Numbered from the stretch's first letter, positions 10,140 through 19,843 are shown. The stretch: 64,000 bases of DNA from Aradus depressus (GCA_963662175.1 OY759217.1:15998562-16062561), one strand, 5' to 3'. A program made the numbers and translations. Notes: generated from the sequence alone by a model not told the origin.

Positions 10140-11110
10140 AAGTATAGGGGACGTTATGTAATCGTTCAAAAATTCGATGTTGAGTTTTCACCATGAAAAC
10201 TTCGTGAAAAACTAGCAGGTCTCTCGGCCAGCGCCACCTCAGTTTATCTGGGAGCGGGAGGACAGGAGTCGAGGGACGAGATTGCCATGGGAAGAAAGGT
10301 TAATGTGAAATTTGGAGAAGTGGGAATTGTGAGGCCAATAACAAATGGTATTTTAAGGTCATTATGGAGGGTAAGATTGGAAACATGGAAGGGTGCTTAA
10401 CACAACATATATGTAGGTCAAGATAAAGAAAATATTTCATTTGTTATATTGGACATATAGGATTATAATATTGTCTTTTAAATGTAATAGTTTTCAATAG
10501 AAAGTCTGGACTGTATGTTAAGCAGCCCGTAGAGCAGACCAAAGCTTCTGTTGAGCTTGAGGAAATAAGAAGAAAATTTCATGAGAAGGCCGTAATAGTA
10601 GGTTTATTGAGTTTTTCGACCCTCTGATTCAAAAAATGAGAGAAAAAAATGTTGTCTGTCTGTGTGTCTGTGAACACGATAACTCTCGATATGAATGTAT
10701 CGACACGAAATTTTATATATGTATCCAGAACTATAAGGGCAACACCTATTGATTTTTAGCCCATTCGGCCATAGAGAAGGGAAGGATTAGGGGTTCCGGG
10801 GTGGTAGCCTTAACACAAATACTCAAATAACTGCCAATAATAATCAATTGTGTTTTGACATGAAATTTCATATGTACATTCAAATAGCCATAAGAACTAC
10901 ACATATTAATTGTTCGCAAAATGGACCAAAGATAAGGGAGGATTCAGAGAAGGGGGCTCGTCACAAAACCCCTAATAACTGCCGATGTAATGAATTTATC
11001 GACCCGAAATTTGAGGATTCAAAAGCTCTATGTAAGTGGTCGATTGGTTTTGCAACTTTATTGATTAATTCGGGGTGGCGGAGTACATTTTCCCGTGATT
11101 CACCGACTTT
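10140..11110 (+). repeat. R1 repeat copy 1, interrupted by a LINE fragment
   Basis: R1 is my name for an unclassified dispersed repeat. It begins AGTATAGGGGACGTTATGTA, continues with AAATTCGATG and GAGTTTTCA, then GTCTGTCTGTGTGTCTGTGA, ACACGATAACTCTCGATA, GAATGTATCGACACGAAATT and TCCAGAAC, followed by partly repeated sub-units that restart with AATAACTGCCGAT. In this copy the first 60 bases (10140-10202) are separated from the rest (10613 on) by the minus-strand LINE fragment, so the LINE inserted after R1. R1 copies also lie at 11853, 13848, 14040 and 21145. No long protein frame is present. Confidence 0.65.
10203..10612 (-). pseudogene. Jockey-like LINE 3' fragment (right arm of inverted pair)
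   Basis: Reverse complement of the segment at 8313-8709, alignable along its length. The minus-strand reading begins APFHVSNLTLHNDLKIPF and then is frameshifted relative to the other copy, while the DNA keeps the terminal CGCTGGCCGAGAGACCTGC. It sits inside R1 copy 1, joined on both sides to R1 sequence, so it is a clean nested insertion of a 5'-truncated LINE. Confidence 0.65.
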
Positions 11111-11124
11111 TTTTTTAAATAATT

Positions 11125-11850
11125 ATTTCGATGTATAAGGATGTCATTATTGTAATAATCTTGAAGCAACGATCAGGGGCGGATCATCGATCTGATCTTT
11201 CAGGCAAAGGTTCTGGTAATCCAAATACTGAAGGTACATCGTATAGAATTACAGTAGGCAATGCTTGTAGACCATCGTAGAAAGAATCAGCCACTCGAAT
11301 GTGTACCTCTTTGGCAGATACTAATTTTAGAATCCCTGCAACCACTCAGAATTTTTGACTTAGAAGGAAAATAAAGGTTCTGTATATATTTTGGTAGAGA
11401 TAGGATGCACAAGTTAGTGTAGTCCGGAGAGATTGCATGTGGGGGAATGGTGGGAGTGTGAGAGATTTTGGCGGGAATGCAGGAATCTTGGCGGTACACG
11501 AGTCGGAACTCCCGGCAAAATGAAAACTGGGCCCCCACAACAGTTAATAACCTTGGCACCCCCTCCACCGCATTCCTCGACGAAGATCAATAGGTGGACC
11601 CTCTATATTCCACCAAACGGAACTTGGGATGACTTAGTCAACCCTACCTCTCCCAGTTTGCAGGATGGCAAAATTGCAGCCATTAAAAGTGTAAATTAAA
11701 TTACATTGATCCTAAAAACTATATTGCCTACACTACTTCTACGTAAAGTGCAGCCTCTCTCATTCATCATCACTATAAAAATTGAAATATCAACAAACGC
11801 AATTGAAGCGTAAGTTATTGATTTTTACCTCCCTATCTTTACGAAGTACG
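11125..11850. other. Intergenic, nothing recognised
   Basis: Several overlapping open frames occur on both strands between 11287 and 11699, with proline-rich products. I see no domain and no splice-framed exon. The pieces at 11590-11690 have fairly balanced composition and could be old coding sequence, but the evidence is insufficient. Confidence 0.4.
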
Positions 11851-11852
11851 AG

Positions 11853-12180
11853 TATAGGGGAAGTTATGTAGTCGGTCTGAAATACGATGCGGAGTTTTTA
11901 ACGGAATTTCATGTTTTCCAACTTCAGTTTCTAAAAATTAAAAAAAAAATTCTGTATGTCTATGAACATGATAACACCGTAATATCGTCACGAAATTTAT
12001 ATGTGTATCCAGAACCATTTATAGGCAAAACCTATTGATTTTCAGCCAAATGCGTCAAAGAAGAAGGGGATGAGGGTTGAGCTCAACAAAAAAATCCAAT
12101 AACTGCCGATAGTATGAATATGTCGACACAAAATTTCAAATGTAAATTCAAAACCCCATGAATAAATAAGTTATAGTGAA
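11853..12180 (+). repeat. R1 repeat copy 2
   Basis: Starts AGTATAGGGGAAGTTATGTA and follows the R1 order: CGATGCGGAG, ACGGAATTTCATGTTTTCC, CTGTATGTCTATGAACATGA, CACGAAATTT, TATCCAGAACC, CCTATTGATTTTCAGCC, then a second sub-unit starting AATAACTGCCGATAG. It ends near 12180 at AAAACCCCATGAATAAA. Confidence 0.7.
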
Positions 12181-12184
12181 AAAC

Positions 12185-12622
12185 TAGTGAAAAAGTCTAT
12201 AATATTTGGTTTCTGAAAGTAACAAAACACAAAATCCGAGATGGTCTTTGAGAAAAGTGTACTGCAACACAAGCTTAATATTGGATTCGTTTAAAAATTG
12301 TAAAGAAAATGTACAAAAACCGTGATTTTGTTACATTAAAGATTAAAGATTTAGAGAGGTCAGACTATATTTTATTTTACAGCCTGTGAAATAATCACTT
12401 CTCACTACATCAGCCATCTTCATATTTACAATGTTTTCCGTCATCTTTTTATATATTTAAATGACACCTAACAACAAAAACCATAGACTCAGCATCAGCA
12501 CTTCTAGAAACAATATAACGGCGTTCGACTGCCGCGCGCTCAGTCTATTGAGTTCCGTCTTGCTGTCCACAACACTAAGTTAACCAGCGGACATGGGATT
12601 TGAATCCAGGAACTCCACAATA
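12185..12622. other. Intergenic, nothing recognised
   Basis: No coding frame. Around 12525-12610 there is a faint tRNA/SINE-like pattern (GCGCTCAGTC, then GGATTTGAATCC about 75 bases later), but spacing and flanks do not make a convincing tRNA or SINE. Confidence 0.4.
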
Positions 12623-12627
12623 CCCTG

Positions 12628-13391
12628 TGTTATGAAAATAATTACAAAAACTGCCACCAGGACGTAGTTAAAAATTCATATGATTTATATATTTGTGTAT
12701 TCATTATAAAGTGTGATCTAATACAGTAGGTATAGTTGTTTGTTGATCATTTTCTCGCATCCTTAAAGCAGCCAAGAATACAAATAGCAATTAATACACC
12801 ACATTTATTGGTCCTCCGGGCCGGATCCTTACTGAATCTTGAAGATTTTTCTCATCAATAATACCTTCTGCCATAGCTAACAATTGAAAATAATTACATA
12901 TTTTCAAAGGTTTCACGATGATCAACATCTTCATCATCATTGTTTTCATCAAGTTTAATTTGTGATTGAATATCATCAAATTTATCCTGTTATTTTTGAC
13001 ATCCTAAGTTTTAATTGACTGAGATTGCCTTTGTCTTTAAAATTGTCCAAATAGGTCTTAAATTTGGTTAATTGAGTTTTTATTTGAGATCTTTTCTGTT
13101 TTAGAACTTTTGAATCACACATGATGAAAAATGAATAGAATGTAAAAAAAATGCTAACCTTGAAAATTGAATTTTTTTAAAAATTGTTTTATAAACTTTC
13201 TTTTTGTTGTATCGCGACTCGGAGGACCAATAAATGTGTTGTATTAATTGCTATTTGTATTCTTGGCTGCTTTAAGGATGCGAGAAAATGATCAATAAAC
13301 AACTATACTTTATAATGAATACACAAATATATAAATCATATGAATTTTTAACTACGTCCTGGTGGCAGTTTTTGAAATTATTTTCATAACA
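12628..13391 (-). mobile_element. Element with inverted LTR-like arms and BEL/Pao gag fragment
   Basis: Two arms are inverted copies of each other: 12628-12818 (191 bp) and 13220-13391 (172 bp; the left arm has about 19 extra bases near 12715). The element starts TGTTATGAAAATAATT, ends AATTATTTTCATAACA, and is flanked by CCCTG on both sides (12623-12627 and 13392-13396). TG...CA ends and a 5-bp duplication are as in LTR retrotransposons, but LTRs should be direct repeats, not inverted. The interior carries a gag N-terminal fragment on the minus strand. A palindromic or self-integrated retrotransposon product would fit; a DNA transposon with long TIRs that captured gag sequence is an alternative. 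Confidence 0.6.
12894..13122 (-). pseudogene. BEL/Pao-type gag N-terminal fragment (DUF1759-like)
   Basis: The minus strand opens with ATG and encodes a lysine-rich helical block (LKQKRSQIKTQLTKFKTYLD near residues 6-25), then after a one-base frame change near 12988 a block with DKFDDIQSQIKL and an acidic stretch ending RETFEN before a stop. This order matches the N-terminal DUF1759 region of BEL/Pao gag proteins, which begin with a short start, a KRxxIKxxxTRFxTY helix, and a W/FDxxQxxIE segment. The frameshift and stop make it non-functional, and protease, RT and integrase are absent. Confidence 0.55.
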
Positions 13392-13399
13392 CCCTGAGA

Positions 13400-13845
13400 G
13401 TGTTCCTCGGTGAGATTTGAGAGCCATAGTTGTCTGTTTTGAATCAGAACAGTATTTAAGTTGGTGGGCTGATGACTGGGAGAAGGATTAATGGGTCTGA
13501 GTGAATGAGGGGGTCCCAAATTAAATCCTGGAACGATTGCGCATAGCTCGGGGGGCCGTTATGAAGGACATTAGTCAGTGACAGTGGCAGGACACTAGGA
13601 AGGGAGGGACCAGTTCTCCTGTCTGGTTGGTATGTCCACGCATCTCTGCAGCCACTCTTCGTCTAATTGGAAACATTTAGGCAACGAAGGACACTCATTC
13701 TAAATATTAGAATACTCAACAAGGCAGCTGCGTCATTAAGTATAATTATTTGAGCTTATAATATGCTTTTGTCTATTGACTATGGGCAGTTCTTATAACG
13801 GTTTGTTAAATATTAACTGAAAGTTTAACGAACAGTTTGCAAGAC
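13400..13845. other. Intergenic, nothing recognised
   Basis: Balanced-composition DNA between the inverted-arm element and R1 copy 3. No coding frame or repeat partner was seen in the window. Confidence 0.45.
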
Positions 13846-13847
13846 GT

Positions 13848-13975
13848 ATAGGGGAAGTTATGCAATCGATCACAAATTCGATGCGGAGAATTCAACGTAA
13901 TTTCCTGTTTTTCCAACCTCTGTGTGTCTGTGAACACGATAACTCCCGATACAATTAAATGTATTGGTGACGATG
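13848..13975 (+). repeat. R1 repeat copy 3 (short)
   Basis: Begins TATAGGGGAAGTTATGCAAT, keeps CGATGCGGAGAATTCAACG and GTGTGTCTGTGAACACGATA, and stops near 13975. It lacks the later sub-units and has a short internal deletion of the AAAAATGAAA linker. Confidence 0.65.
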
Positions 13976-14039
13976 GGTTTCCTAACTGGCACTTAACCGT
14001 TAGTTAAGTATACATGAGAAGATAATAAGGCTATCCAAA

Positions 14040-14460
14040 AGTGTGAACAAAGTTATGTAATCGGTCAGAAATTCGTTGTCTAGTTTTCAACGGAATTTCA
14101 TGTTTTCCGACCCTGTTTTCAAAAATGAAAAAACACATCTCGATAGAACGAATATATTGACATGAAATTTGATATATCTATCAAGGAACCCATAGGAAAT
14201 ACATTTATTTATTTTACGTTCAATCGATCAAAGGATAGAGAATTAAGTGGGGAGGGGGGGGGGGGGGGGGGCGATGTCAACTCAAAAACCCTACTAACTG
14301 CCTGAATGTATCGACATTAAATTTTATAAATGTATAAAGAATCCCATAGGAAATACATTAATTTATTTTACGCTCAATCGATCAAAGGATGGAGAATTAA
14401 GTGGTGAGGGGGGGGGGGGGGGGGCATGTCAACTCAAAAACCCTAATCACTGCCTGAATG
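14040..14460 (+). repeat. R1 repeat copy 4 with tandemly doubled G-tract sub-unit
   Basis: The R1 start (AAGTTATGTAATCGGTCAGA) is followed by two tandem sub-units of about 154 bp, roughly 14145-14300 and 14300-14455. Each contains ATCCCATAGGAAATACATT or a close variant, CAATCGATCAAAGGAT, AGAATTAAGTGG, a pure G tract (14254-14271, 18 G; 14408-14424, 17 G), and ATGTCAACTCAAAAACCCTA. Equivalent positions in other R1 copies have only short G-rich runs, so the tracts expanded within this copy or its source. Confidence 0.65.
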
Positions 14461-14515
14461 CACCCGCGATCCTTATTTCAGTAAGCAAGCATGCAAACCA
14501 CTGAGCTACCGGCGC
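14461..14515 (-). repeat. SINE fragment: tRNA-derived head, antisense (copy 4)
   Basis: Short reverse-oriented SINE start: CGCGATCCTTATTTCAGTAA, GCAAGCATGCAAACCACTGA, GCTACCGGCGC. It abuts R1 copy 4 on its left. Confidence 0.7.
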
Positions 14516-14578
14516 TCTCTGCATTCGCATATGTATTTGAAGAAGGACTGGAAAACCGGGGATAGGGAACCCTATATC

Positions 14579-15264
14579 TAAGGTGACCAGACGTCCCGTT
14601 TTGAACGGGGCAGTCCCGTTTTACAGGGACCTGTCCCGTTGTCCCGAAATATATGCTCGGGACGCTTATTTGTCCCGTTTTACAAATATTTGGTCCCATA
14701 TGTACTTTTGACAGCATCGAGTTTGCTTCCTAAATTCCATTCATTGGTGATGAATGAATCAACTGAATTAAATCTTTAAAAAATGAATCAAAACTCACCA
14801 CTAATAAGTAATAACTAATAAGGCATGAGAGATTGATAGCATCGGCCGTTCCCGGCGTTACTCGGGCGAACCAGTGGAACGAGTTTTCTCAATTATTAAT
14901 GACATTTGGTCACTAGAAAAATCTCAAATGAAAATGTCGACCCTTAAAGCAATGATGCTAGTAAAATGTAACTTTGCAATGGGTTGTGTACAGTTTTTAG
15001 ATTTCATCAAAAAAAAGCCTGATATTTTGAAAAAAATTCACTCATCTCAAAAATATGAAAAATAAACATTGAAGTCAGTTTTTTCGACAATATTTTTTTC
15101 AAGTGGTATCAAGTTTATTTCTAAATGTAGTCTGATGATATTTTATTGAATAAAATAGTATTTCATATATATATATATTGGTAAATAGTATTTTTTTAAG
15201 GGTGTCTCTAACTTCCCCGATATTGTGGGTCCCGTTTTGAGAATCTCATAATCTGGTCACCTTA
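14579..15264 (+). mobile_element. Non-autonomous hAT element with 8-bp target duplication
   Basis: The element starts TAAGGTGACCAGACGTCCCG and ends with CTGGTCACCTTA, so TAAGGTGACCAG is a perfect 12-bp terminal inverted repeat, with further imperfect pairing to the CGTTTTGAGAATC side. Both flanks carry CCTATATC (14571-14578 and 15265-15272), the 8-bp duplication expected of hAT transposons. The interior has CCCGTTTTACAGGGAC-type motifs near the left end and the last part of the transposase at 14874-15065. At 686 bp it is a deletion derivative that kept both ends and the gene's 3' terminus. Confidence 0.85.
14874..15065 (+). pseudogene. hAT transposase C-terminal (dimerisation) fragment
   Basis: The frame encodes VERVFSIINDIWSLEKSQMK, then a leucine/valine-rich helix (LKAMMLVKCNF) and a lysine-rich tail (FIKKKPDILKKIHSSQKYEK) before a stop. 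This is the conserved C-terminal hAT dimerisation region, whose hallmark is xERVFSxxxxIW followed by LxxLLxVKxNF. About 64 residues remain of a protein that is normally 500-700 long; the catalytic core is deleted. The first codon counted is GTG and the true start lay in deleted sequence. It could not cut DNA but could in principle dimerise with an intact relative. Confidence 0.8.
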
Positions 15265-15359
15265 CCTATATCTCTAATTGTACTCCAATCTCTCACTTCG
15301 GGTTGCTAGGTGCAATTTGACAATATTGTGGGCTAGACAATATTAAAAACAAGAAGTTT

Positions 15360-15619
15360 GTTAGTTATTGTGACTTGTAACTATGAGGTCATGTCGCTTA
15401 CGACCAGAGCGCTCTTTCGTTGCTCTGGTGAACATGAGCCCGACTCTACAGTGGGAGTCCTAGATTTTGCTTGTGCAGGTTTATTCATCGAGGGTAGGGG
15501 GTCTTTAATAAGTACCTGACATCGTACAGGCTCGGGACCATCGCCTAATGTCCGATCCTAAGGACGACGTGCTCAAGGATTGAAACCTAAGGGCTTTGAA
15601 CCAGCTATCTTGAGAACAT
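15360..15619 (-). mobile_element. SINE, 5'-eroded, antisense (copy 5)
   Basis: Reverse-oriented SINE. In + order: tail side TTAGTTATTGTGACTTG, AACTATGAGGTCATGTCGC, CGACCAGAGCGCTCTTTCGT, GCTCTGGTGAACATGAGCCC, GACTCTACAGTGGGAGTCC, GCAGGTTTATTCATCGAGGG, AAGTACCTGACATCG, the core GGACCATCGCCTAATGTCC with GGACGACGTGCTCAAGG, then a degenerate head. Its core (GACGACGTGCTCAAGG) and GCAGGTTTATT block are among the closest in the window to the satellite body. Confidence 0.8.
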
Positions 15620-15765
15620 AGATGCATGAAATGTATGCGCTGCTGGATATGATGCTTCTATCTCCTTTCGGTTTTTTTGTCTACAAATCACTTTGTACTT
15701 TTATTATTCTTGTGTATTGTGTCACTATTTGTATTTGATAAAGTAGCTTTTTTTTCTTGTTTCAG

Positions 15766-15908
15766 GGCTTTTTTTTGCAAAACAGAAAATGATTTCAACT
15801 CACTTTGTGATGGAATCACAGAAAAAATTATGATAGAAAAACAGCCTCTCTTTGAATTGATGGATCGAAGAGAAGTTCCCCGAGGAACTGTTGATCTTCA
15901 TGGCGGAG
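15766..15908 (+). CDS. Candidate internal exon of an unrecognised gene
   Basis: A strong acceptor (pyrimidine tract TTTTTTTTCTTGTTTCAG ending at 15765) and a good donor (GGAG then GTTAGT at 15909) bracket a 143-base block. It stays open in one frame, giving FFCKTENDFNSLCDGITEKI, then MIEKQPLFELMDRREVPRG and TVDLHGG. Composition is ordinary for a soluble protein and unlike the surrounding repeats. The block begins with the last base of a codon and ends with the first base of the next. I do not recognise the protein, and no partner exon is visible, since the flanks on both sides are transposon-rich. It may belong to a gene with large introns, or be an exon fragment carried by a repeat. Confidence 0.4.
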
Positions 15909-16071
15909 GTTAGTAATTATGATTTTCTAATTATGATCAACATTTACTCTAACCCAGAAATTGCACTATGCACCATTGCATTGCACTAGACACTCCTCAA
16001 ACTAATACGAAGCTATGAAATTAATCGGCAAAGACGGAGATAAAATTCTGACTATTGTCTTATGTAATGGA

Positions 16072-16175
16072 AGGCGTGCGCAAGGTTTTTTCAACTCCCA
16101 GATAAAAAAAAACTTTACGGCTTTTCAAACCCGCGAACATGAACTCCGGCTAGAACGCTCTGAGCTACCGGCGCC
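16072..16175 (-). repeat. SINE fragment: tRNA-derived head, antisense (copy 6)
   Basis: Reverse-oriented SINE 5' part: AAGGCGTGCGCAAGG, CAACTCCCAGATAAAAAAAA, CTTTTCAAACCCGCGAACAT (B-box side), GAACTCCGGC, and terminal CTGAGCTACCGGCGCC. It lacks the 3' half. A short open frame across it is antisense SINE. Confidence 0.75.
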
Positions 16176-16179
16176 CTCC

Positions 16180-16782
16180 AAAAAAAAAGTTTGTTTTATT
16201 TATTCATTCAATATGTTACAGATGGAGAAACAAACAGGCCTCAAGATGGATTAAGGAAAAGGATCGCAGAAGAGGTGGAAAGTAGTGGCTCCTGAAAAGA
16301 ATTATTAGGAGAAAGAATAAATAGTTGAAGTTACTTAAAGGACAAAAAGAATCACAACTTGAGTGTATTTTGTGAGAGTGGGAGGGAAGAGTGGAGAGTG
16401 GTGTGTAACCGTGATTAAGAAGGAAGTGAAAGAAGGACATTTGGCTCGGGTTACAGATGGGAGCCGGTCGGAGACCCCCAGGGAGGCGGCAATATTGGAT
16501 TATAGAGGCGTGCACCAGGAGCGCCACACGTCCTGCCACCATAGGCCACTCTAATCACCAGCTTCAATCTGCATTAGTATCTAGCAAATCATAAGAGAGA
16601 CGAATATGGATTAATAATCCATATGCAAAACAACAGCTAAACACTAAAATATACCAATTAGGGCAGGATTCACCAAAGATGTAGTAGGAAGAGGGAGAGA
16701 TCAGGTTTGTGGTTGACAAAAAACAATATTGTAGAATTTCTGCCAAGCTTTCGACCCTGAGTGTGCCTTCTTCAGGGCCTTG
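16180..16782. other. Intergenic, purine-rich + strand, nothing recognised
   Basis: The + strand from 16250 to 16450 is purine-rich, producing opposed chance frames. Near 16746-16782 the minus strand reads CCTGAAGAAGGCACACTCAG then GGTCGAAAGCTT, the CTGAAGA...GAAA pattern also seen at 6824 and 19844. No gene is supported. Confidence 0.4.
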
Positions 16783-17356
16783 CAGGGGCGTAGCCAGGAT
16801 TTTGAGCAGGGGGGGGGGGGCAAAGTTAGGCTTTGAGGGTGGGGGGTATAGACTCCCGGGGGCACAGCCCGTAGTTTCCGTGGTTAGCGTTGCAGACTTT
16901 TTGTTATTAATTTGGGAGACTCGGACCTCTAGAAGCTCCCCCTGAGGTAACCACTGACTGTAATACTTAAGTTGAAATTACATGAGCAGCAAAAATGCAA
17001 AGCGCAGCAGCAGCGACTGCACGACGTGTTTTTTTTTTTTTTTAGAATTAAATGACTCACATCCAATAGCGTGCATTTGCTGCTGCTGGGCTTTGCATTT
17101 TTACTGCGCATGTAAAATCAGCTCTAAGAGTATAAAGTATAACATAAATGACAATTTTGAGCGAGGAAATGAAATGATGGAATTCATATATATTTAAATA
17201 AATGTAGAATCCATTGCTGATTTAGGAATCAGACGCACGGGAAATTTGAAGATCCTATTGGTAACTTGCAAGCAATCTATTTTTAATAAGAACTATTTTT
17301 TTTAGTTTATTTAATTTTTATCTTGGTTTTTGCTCTGGCCAGGGGGGGGGGGGGGG
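16783..17356 (+). mobile_element. CAGGGGCGTAGCCAGG-type DNA element with internal hairpin (copy 1)
   Basis: The left end CAGGGGCGTAGCCAGG at 16783-16798 is the exact reverse complement of the right end of copy 2 at 20360-20375, showing that these are the two termini of one family with a 16-bp TIR. A 12-base G tract follows at 16809-16820, and another of 15 G closes this copy at 17342-17356. From 16960 to 17341 it is alignable with 19928-20345. Inside is a long inverted repeat (ACATGAGCAGCAAAAATGCA matched by its complement near 17090-17115). The ends resemble a widespread class of invertebrate DNA transposon termini; the superfamily is not determined. No transposase remains. Confidence 0.7.
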
Positions 17357-19095
17357 CACGGATATGATTGTAACTAATAATTATTATCTGCTGGTAAACT
17401 TTTTTATTTTTTTTTTTATTTTCATTTTCTATTTATGTGCTATGGTTACCACTATCACACAATTTCACACGGCTAGTCCCTCTGTGAGTCTGATACTCAG
17501 TCCCGGTCAGTCCCATGCTATAGTTACCCATGAGTGGACCTATTTTAAGTTTTTATTTATTGCCCTATTTTATTGCGGCCCTCCTTCCTTTCCTGGATTT
17601 CTTGAACTTCCTTTTGGACTTGCCATCTGCCAGTGTCCCCGTTCAGCCTTGTCTTCGTTCGTCCGATGAGCTTCGTTCTTCTGATCTCACCGTTCTTCGG
17701 GCTCCATCATTCTTCGAAGATCATCATTTCTGTTTGTATTTCAATTTCACTATTTCCCCCACACTGTTGTTATACAACAGTCAACATAAAGATATTTATC
17801 AATTTATTTTTATTTTCATCGTGAGCTCACGTTAATATTTTCAGTTTTAATTACATATGGGGTATTCAAACATTGTTTCTTACGGAACTACTTTCGTTGT
17901 AGGTAGTCCATAGTCGATTATATTTTTTATTATATTACTTTCAGTGATTATTTTTTTAACAATATAAATTTATATATATATATATATATAGATACCTTTC
18001 TTTTTGTTTTAAAAATTGATATTCTGTTTGTTTTTATTATAGATCAGATATGTCCGATAATATATAATAATTATTTACCCAATCTTTTTGACATATTTTG
18101 ATAAGAATTTCTTTTTAAACTCAAGTTAATTTTTAATTTTATTTTGATTAACAGGATGTATTCTTTTTCGCGTCATTGAATATACATATATATATATATA
18201 TTTTTTTTTAATTTTTTTTTTTTTTTTCTCTTATAATATATATTTTTTTTACATTGTTCTCAGTATTATTATTATTTTGTGTCCCCTTTATTTTTGTTCT
18301 CCGTTTCCCTATCATGTGCTTGCCCAATAGTTAGGAAGCTCCAGCAAAATTAAATTTATTTGAGGATTTCCCTATTAAAAAGGAATAACTTGAATTAACC
18401 ATTAATATTAAAATAATTTTTTAATATTATTTGTATCTTTTTATTTAGTTACTATTATTATTATTCTTTATGGAATGTAAGAATATACCTAACTATAAGA
18501 ATATGTATTTTGTAAAGAATCCCATGATGTTCGTATTCTTTAGTGCGATAAAAATGTATCTATCTATGTTTGCAGGAAAGTGTTGGATATTCGAGAGAAC
18601 ACACGAGCCTGACTAAACTGCCAGGGTGCAGGCTTGGATCGGGCGTCATTCTTATGAGAATCAGTATAAAATGAACAGCCACCCATTCCTAATGTGAAGA
18701 AGGAAGGCCAATCCTGGAGGAAAGAGTGTTCGTATATGGCCGGGTAATCCTCCTCATAATTCTCTCATGACTGGCTACAGCTAACGACAGATCCATCATT
18801 AGAAGAGGCCCTATCCATCCTTTTCAGGGTCCACTTATAATAAGTTAGATCCACTTTTAAGGTAATGGCGGCTGTGGGCGGGCTAGTCAGCTAACAGCAC
18901 ATTAATCTATTTAACAGTAGCCTAGCCCCCTAAATCTGATTAGCAGCAACTCAGACCACACGTCAGCACTTGCTACTGCATATATGATGATGTCATCCTC
19001 TGGACCAACAGATCTCAACAGTGAGAGCAAAGTCTCTCTTTTATTGACCAATCCAGAGGCAACTCTGTCAAATCTCCTCCTCTACCTCAACTAGC
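17357..19095. other. AT-rich spacer with AT dinucleotide runs
   Basis: No gene is supported. There are long T-rich stretches, a (TA)n run at about 17968-17990 and another at about 18183-18201. Open frames near 17364-17835 overlap in three frames and encode hydrophobic low-complexity strings typical of T-rich DNA. The part 18580-19090 has balanced composition but no recognised domain. Confidence 0.5.
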
Positions 19096-19099
19096 AGAT

Positions 19100-19423
19100 C
19101 TACAGTTTTGGAGGCCCCCTCCAGAAATTTGTTAAGGGAACAATTTTGAATGAGGTAGGGTAGAGCAAAAAGTAAATAAATAAGTTATATGATGCGTCGG
19201 TGTTTAGCCCTATTTCTGATATGTGTTCTTTTACCCTATTTTTAAATTGTCTCCCGGTTTGACCTATATAAACAAAATTGCAAGAACTACATTTTAGTTG
19301 GTAAACCCCGCTTTTTTCTTCTGTTTTTATTTTGTCATTCGTGTTGTTGAGATGTTTGTATATAGTATTATTAGTTCTAAAACCTACCCAAAAGTCCTCT
19401 TTTTTAAGTATATTAACAGAGCG
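19100..19423 (-). pseudogene. Penelope-like element GIY-YIG endonuclease fragment
   Basis: An open minus-strand stretch of 108 codons lies between stops at 19424-19426 and 19100-19102. It reads KKEDFWVGFRTNNTIYKHL, then SGVYQLKCSSCNF, VYIGQTGRQFKNRVKEHISE, then a divergent tail. GVYxLxCxxCxxxYIGQTxRxFxxRxxEH is the signature of the GIY-YIG endonuclease domain at the C-terminus of Penelope-like retroelement proteins: the G-V-Y and Y-I-G elements, the catalytic arginine (R of FKNR) and the cysteine pair of the linker are present. The reverse transcriptase part is missing and a stop cuts the frame upstream. Confidence 0.75.
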
Positions 19424-19843
19424 CTACAAAAAGGAAATATTATGAACGATCAGACCAATCTCAAATACTCACCCCTTTTATCGCCAATAATATAATCCTC
19501 CAGTCTCTGTGTATACGTACTTACTCTCTCAAAAAACTGTATATTTTATTTTATAAAACTTTTTATTTTATTTTTATTCATATATTTTTTTACAATTTTT
19601 ATCTTTAATTCACTTCATATATGCATTTAATCAACACATAGTATTTCAAATTTTTTTATTTTTAAGATCCCAATTTGGGACGAAATGTCATTTTTTATGT
19701 TTTTCCATATTTCAAATATTAACTGTACAGAAAGGATAGGAAAACCCCGTAGGGGCTGAAAAAGGATACCTACCTACCGCTTGGATTGTGAACTACCTAG
19801 TTGAACTTCAATTTAGTATTTGTTAAGTCGTGGCTGAAGATGG

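Noticed and set aside
11287..11699. Host coding exons in overlapping opposite-strand frames
   Set aside because: No splice sites frame them, the products are proline-rich and mutually overlapping, and no family is recognised.
12525..12612. Second tRNA-derived SINE or tRNA
   Set aside because: GCGCTCAGTC and GGATTTGAATCC resemble A and B boxes, but spacing is too long, there is no stem structure, and no second copy exists in the window.
16216..16542. 108-codon minus-strand protein
   Set aside because: It is the complement of a purine-rich stretch, overlaps other frames and shows no recognised motif.
17364..17835. Hydrophobic membrane proteins from three overlapping frames
   Set aside because: The DNA is T-rich, so any frame encodes phenylalanine/leucine/isoleucine strings; three frames overlap and none has a domain.
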